Assembly: GCA_002081555.1 (NCBI GenBank)
Contig: MZNV01002668.1
Location: forward strand, 1-23,110
DNA from: Protostelium mycophagum
Lineage: Eukaryota > Evosea > Variosea > Protosteliida > Protosteliaceae
Direction: 5' to 3'
Length of the DNA: 23,110 nt
In this document: positions 20,065-23,110 of the stretch, one piece after another
How the letters are laid out: the number at the start of each line of letters is the position of its first letter
Position numbering within the stretch: the first letter of the stretch is position 1
Program-made: the position numbers and the translations under genes
The notes under the pieces: generated by a model
The model's database searches: none
Seen by the model: the letters and a program-made list of their open reading frames with translations, nothing else
Told to the model about the DNA's origin: nothing

Positions 20065-22042
20065 TTAATACCAGTACCCGAGGTACACCAATACGGAACG
20101 TAAGATCATCCAAACTACAATCACTTGTATCGCGTTTGAATACGATGACGAATATTCCTGTCGTATTATCAGCACAAATCACTTGCTTAAGACAATTCCT
20201 CACCTCTGTCTTGTCATAATAGTATTGTGTGAACGACCACAGCCTCTCAAATCTGTTGTGAATTGATGATGCAATCGATGTGGTATTTTTAGACTCTTTG
20301 ACATCTGGCATTTTCTCATCTACAACGAGGTCTTTCTGTACATCCATCTCTTCACCTGAAAATATTAAAATTAATATTAACATTAAATCCTCACTTGGGG
20401 GGTTTACTGCACTTTCTACTGCGATTTCTGTGTTGTGTACAATCTGTTCAGTGTCCATCTACAATCATCAACACAGTTTCCAAAAACAGAACGACCTCAT
20501 CCCGTGTCGTAACGACAATTTGATCCACTGTGAGATCCTCTATCATGACATCATTTTCTGGGGCAGGAGGTAATTCCCGACTTTTCTTTGACTTTTCTGC
20601 TGGAACGACTGGTACCTCACGAGCAGGCTCCAGACTAGATCTGCGAAATTTCAACGAAAATTCGAATCATAGATCTACAACGAGACCTGCTGCGGGTCTT
20701 GGGCCCTTCGTACAATTTCGCCGCCTTCGCGGGTCTGTCGCCAGAGGTTGACAGGGGGAGTTTTGTTTTGGGTTTTGGCTGTAAATTGTCAATTTGTGAA
20801 GCGAAGTTTTGCATTCTCAGAACATGAGATCACGTGATCACCTTGTCTCCTTCAAGTGTCTTCGATTTAGAGGTGGCAGATTCTGTTTTTCTGGTGATTT
20901 CTGGAGAGTCTCTACTGAGTGTGACTGAAGACCTGCTCATATAAATAGACGTAAAATCATGAAATTTCACCTTTTTTTCTTGGTCTCTTCTGGTAAAGTT
21001 TTCGATTTCTCGGAATTCCTGTTGAGGATCTACAACTCTTTATTAAATCTAGAATTAAAATCTTCAAGATCCCAGCAAGAGGAAAATACCTTGCTGATCT
21101 CTGCCTTTCTGTTAAGAGGTTCTTTTTGCTTCACATTTTTTTCCTTCTCTCGCGAGCTCTCCTCTAAAGCTTCTGCCTCCATGTCTTTCGTGGCTTTTAA
21201 TGTCTTTTGTTTACGATAAGCTACGGCGATTCTATGCTTCTGCGCCCCGGGTGTGTTATTATCCAACTGGTGCTATTTTTAGAAATAATTGGTCATTGTA
21301 GACTCACCGCAGGGGCTTCGCCCATGGAACAGCTCTTTGACAAAATCAAAAATTTATCAGAGCAGGTAGGAGAGATCACTTCATCTGTTTCATCTGCATG
21401 CCTCACAACCTGGGTCATGATCAATTCGATCATTCTTAATGTCTTAAGGACATATGCAAGAAAGTATGTCTTGTCCATCTAAAGGGTTTCACCTTGATCT
21501 CTGTCTCTGAGGCGGGAGGGATGATGCCATTTGTTGGTTTGACCCAGTACTTCTTAGCACTCGTCGTTTTCACTTTGTACACGACCAAAAATGTCTTTGA
21601 TGGATTTTTTAACTTTATAAAATCTGTTTCTGGCTCTGAATTTGGTGGTTCTGAAAAAAATAAGCAATGATTATCGACCAGGACCTTTGAAAAATTTCTA
21701 GAGAATGGTGTGAACCTACGTGGAAATGTGATGACATCCTGTTTACATTCCAATGGCTCTGCCCATAATTTTCGAAATAACTCTAAAGAGGTGATTTTTC
21801 TCGGTCTCTCAACTTCTGTAAAGTATTCCCTCAATAACACATCCCACAACAGATCAGAATCGATTGGTATCTAAGGTCTCGATTAAAATAACATCGATCG
21901 AAGACATCACCTTCCAGCCGCGACAAACCAAACGACAGAGTAATATGCACGAGAGCGGCAGATGCTTCATTATATCAGCGATGACATTGAACGGTAGAGC
22001 TGAAGGATTTGCTGGGACGAGTTGTTTCCGGATTCGAGTCAT
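20065..22042 (-). CDS. F-box protein with an MSP (VAP) domain and C-terminal membrane anchor
   Basis: Twelve exons, 5' to 3': 21911-22042, 21720-21870, 21493-21650, 21308-21409, 21090-21272, 20971-21029, 20842-20935, 20687-20778, 20496-20640, 20395-20458, 20204-20355, 20065-20157, all in phase, giving 474 residues. Residues 15-60 are an F-box (LPFNVIADIMKHLPL, CRLVCRGWK, LLWDVLLREYF), which normally binds SKP1 in SCF ubiquitin ligases. About 95-180 is an MSP domain of VAP type: FIKLKNPSK, VYKVKTTSAKKYWVKPTNG and DKFLILSKS, with the KVKTT core that in VAPs binds FFAT motifs. A long Lys/Glu/Ser-rich linker follows. The last exon gives a hydrophobic tail (AIQVIVVWMILRSVLVYLGYWY less its final Trp-Tyr), like the ER tail anchor of VAPs. 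Inference: an ER-anchored ubiquitin-ligase adaptor that uses FFAT-like motifs for targeting. The linker exons rest on splice phase only. Confidence 0.9.
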
Positions 22043-22617
22043 TGTTCTTTCGAGCGAAATGAGAGCATATGATGATGGGTTTGAGCGTTGTAGATGGGTT
22101 TATGACCAAATTCAAAGCACTTCGAAAAGAACATTCTGCAAACTGCTGATATAAAAAAATCATTGAAAAATTATGTTTGAAGCTCTATCATCGATTATTC
22201 GTGGTATAATAACGGTCTGCGGACAGTCACTGAGGTCAGAGAACCGCCGTTCCAGTTATCAACACGAATATTTTCGTTGTGGATTCGCGATGGTACGAAA
22301 CCATATTCAGTTCCTTCAAGGAAAGAGAATTTGATATTGTTCCCCAGGATTCTTACCAATCCCCCACATATTTTAATAGGGAAGAAAAATGTTCACTCCC
22401 CACGGAAAATTTTATCGCATGACAATTTCAAGGCACTGTCACGACGCGCATCCGAACGCCCTTGGTGAGCAGTGGCAATGGAAGTTGTACACCTTAACAT
22501 ATTGGGGTGGCAAAAAGTTTCCGTGAGATATGCGCCGTGTCAAACCTTAAGACACTCTTCCGGTAATTTTCCGTACACCGTTTGTAGTGTTCAATAATCA
22601 TTCTCCCCTGTACCAAG
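22043..22617. promoter_or_regulatory. Divergent intergenic region, F-box/MSP and GMC genes
   Basis: 575 bases between divergent start codons; it must contain both promoters. No recognisable exon, tRNA or repeat is visible. A CGTTGTAGATG motif occurs at 22086-22096. The 40 bases before the GMC start (TTCTCCCCTGTACCAAG) are pyrimidine-rich, as in a short leader. Confidence 0.45.
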
Positions 22618-23110
22618 ATGAAGGCAACCGCTTTCTTTGTAACCCTACTCTTCTGTACTATAACTCTTTGCCACGGCTTTGGCAAGATCCCTGCTGACTT
22701 CAAGATCTACGACTATGTCATCATCGGTGGTGGTGCTGGTGGTACGTGTCCACAGATTACCTTACACATCTGATTCTTGCAGGATCAGCCATGGCTAGAC
22801 GACTCTCTGACGACCCTTCCAAGTCTGTTTTGGTTCTCAATTATGGACAAAATGATGTGAGATCACATCACTTATCTTAGAAACTGACTCATGGTTTTAG
22901 CCCTGCCCTGTATGTGATTCATCGACTAATCTAGCAAACATTGTACAATCTAAACTCTACGACACCAACAAGCACGAATATTTCTCCACTCCTCAGCTTT
23001 TCAGAAGTCGCAGCATCCGCGAGGTGATTTGGCCTTCAAGAAACAAGGATGATCTGATATGATCTCAGGTCAGAAGTGGACTTCCCGGCGGAGGTACCCG
23101 CTATTATGGT
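22618..23110 (+). CDS. Secreted GMC oxidoreductase, 3'-partial
   Basis: Exons 22618-22741, 22783-22856, 22901-23023 and 23069 to the window end are in phase. The N-terminus MKATAFFVTLLFCTITLCHG is a signal peptide. YDYVIIGGGAGGSAMARRLS is the FAD ADP-binding fold of the glucose-methanol-choline family (GxGxxG as GGGAGG), followed by SVLVLNYGQND, where relatives have the ribose-binding Glu (LLLEAG): here Glu is replaced by Asn. VRSGLPGGGTRYYG matches the family's first signature region (RGKxLGGSSxIN), with a divergent end. The C-terminal substrate domain lies outside the window, so the substrate (alcohol, sugar or choline) cannot be told. The signal peptide suggests secretion or an endomembrane location. 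Confidence 0.92.

Noticed and set aside
22277-22468. Plus-strand 63-codon frame upstream of the GMC gene
   Set aside because: Its composition is unremarkable, no splice join to 22618 keeps phase, and the GMC signal peptide already gives a convincing start.

Overview
The window looks like nuclear DNA from a compact, intron-rich protist genome. Genes lie close together on both strands. Almost all are split by short GT-AG introns (mostly 35-130 bases, many opening with GTGAG), and AATAAA signals sit on or just after several stop codons. The gene set is a heterotrimeric G-protein alpha subunit, PTEN, a tyrosine-kinase-like receptor-less kinase with ankyrin repeats, a centriolar CEP78 protein, CDC45 and a secreted beta-amylase. 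I infer a free-living amoebozoan, probably protosteloid and with a flagellate stage. That is a judgement from gene content, not a database match. I see no prokaryotic operons, CRISPR arrays, viral remnants, rRNA or convincing tRNA genes.

Layout, left to right. 1-519: decayed coding-like sequence, including a frameshifted HMG-box fragment. 520-1014 (+): a Rab-family GTPase piece without a visible P-loop exon or C-terminal prenylation cysteines. 1789-4844 (+): a complete PTEN phosphatase plus C2 domain, joined to a PIP3-type PH domain and a proline-rich tail. 5394-7579 (+): a tyrosine-kinase-like domain followed by ankyrin repeats. 7739-8539 (+): an intronless multi-pass membrane protein. 8850-11144 (-): CDC45. 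11283-about 11888 (+): a small, probably mitochondrial protein, divergent from CDC45. 12073-14137 (-): secreted beta-amylase. 14691-16077 (-): G-alpha. 16587-18605 (-): CEP78. 18756-19805 (-): a short protein whose start resembles the N-terminal segment of DNA polymerase alpha. 20065-22042 (-): an F-box/MSP (VAP) protein with a C-terminal membrane anchor. 22618-23110 (+): the start of a secreted GMC oxidoreductase, cut by the window edge.

The exon models were assembled by hand and checked for reading phase at every junction; only a few joins are ambiguous and these are flagged. The most unusual points are the PTEN-C2-PH fusion, the F-box/MSP/tail-anchor fusion, the stand-alone polymerase-alpha-like N-terminus, a family of introns sharing near-identical termini between unrelated genes, and stop codons merged with polyadenylation signals. 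Functionally the window mixes phosphoinositide and G-protein signalling (PTEN-PH, G-alpha, kinase), DNA replication (CDC45, polymerase-alpha-like protein, both with an E2F-type motif 46-55 bases before the start codon), the centriole (CEP78) and secreted digestion (beta-amylase, GMC oxidoreductase). I see no sign that these form one pathway.
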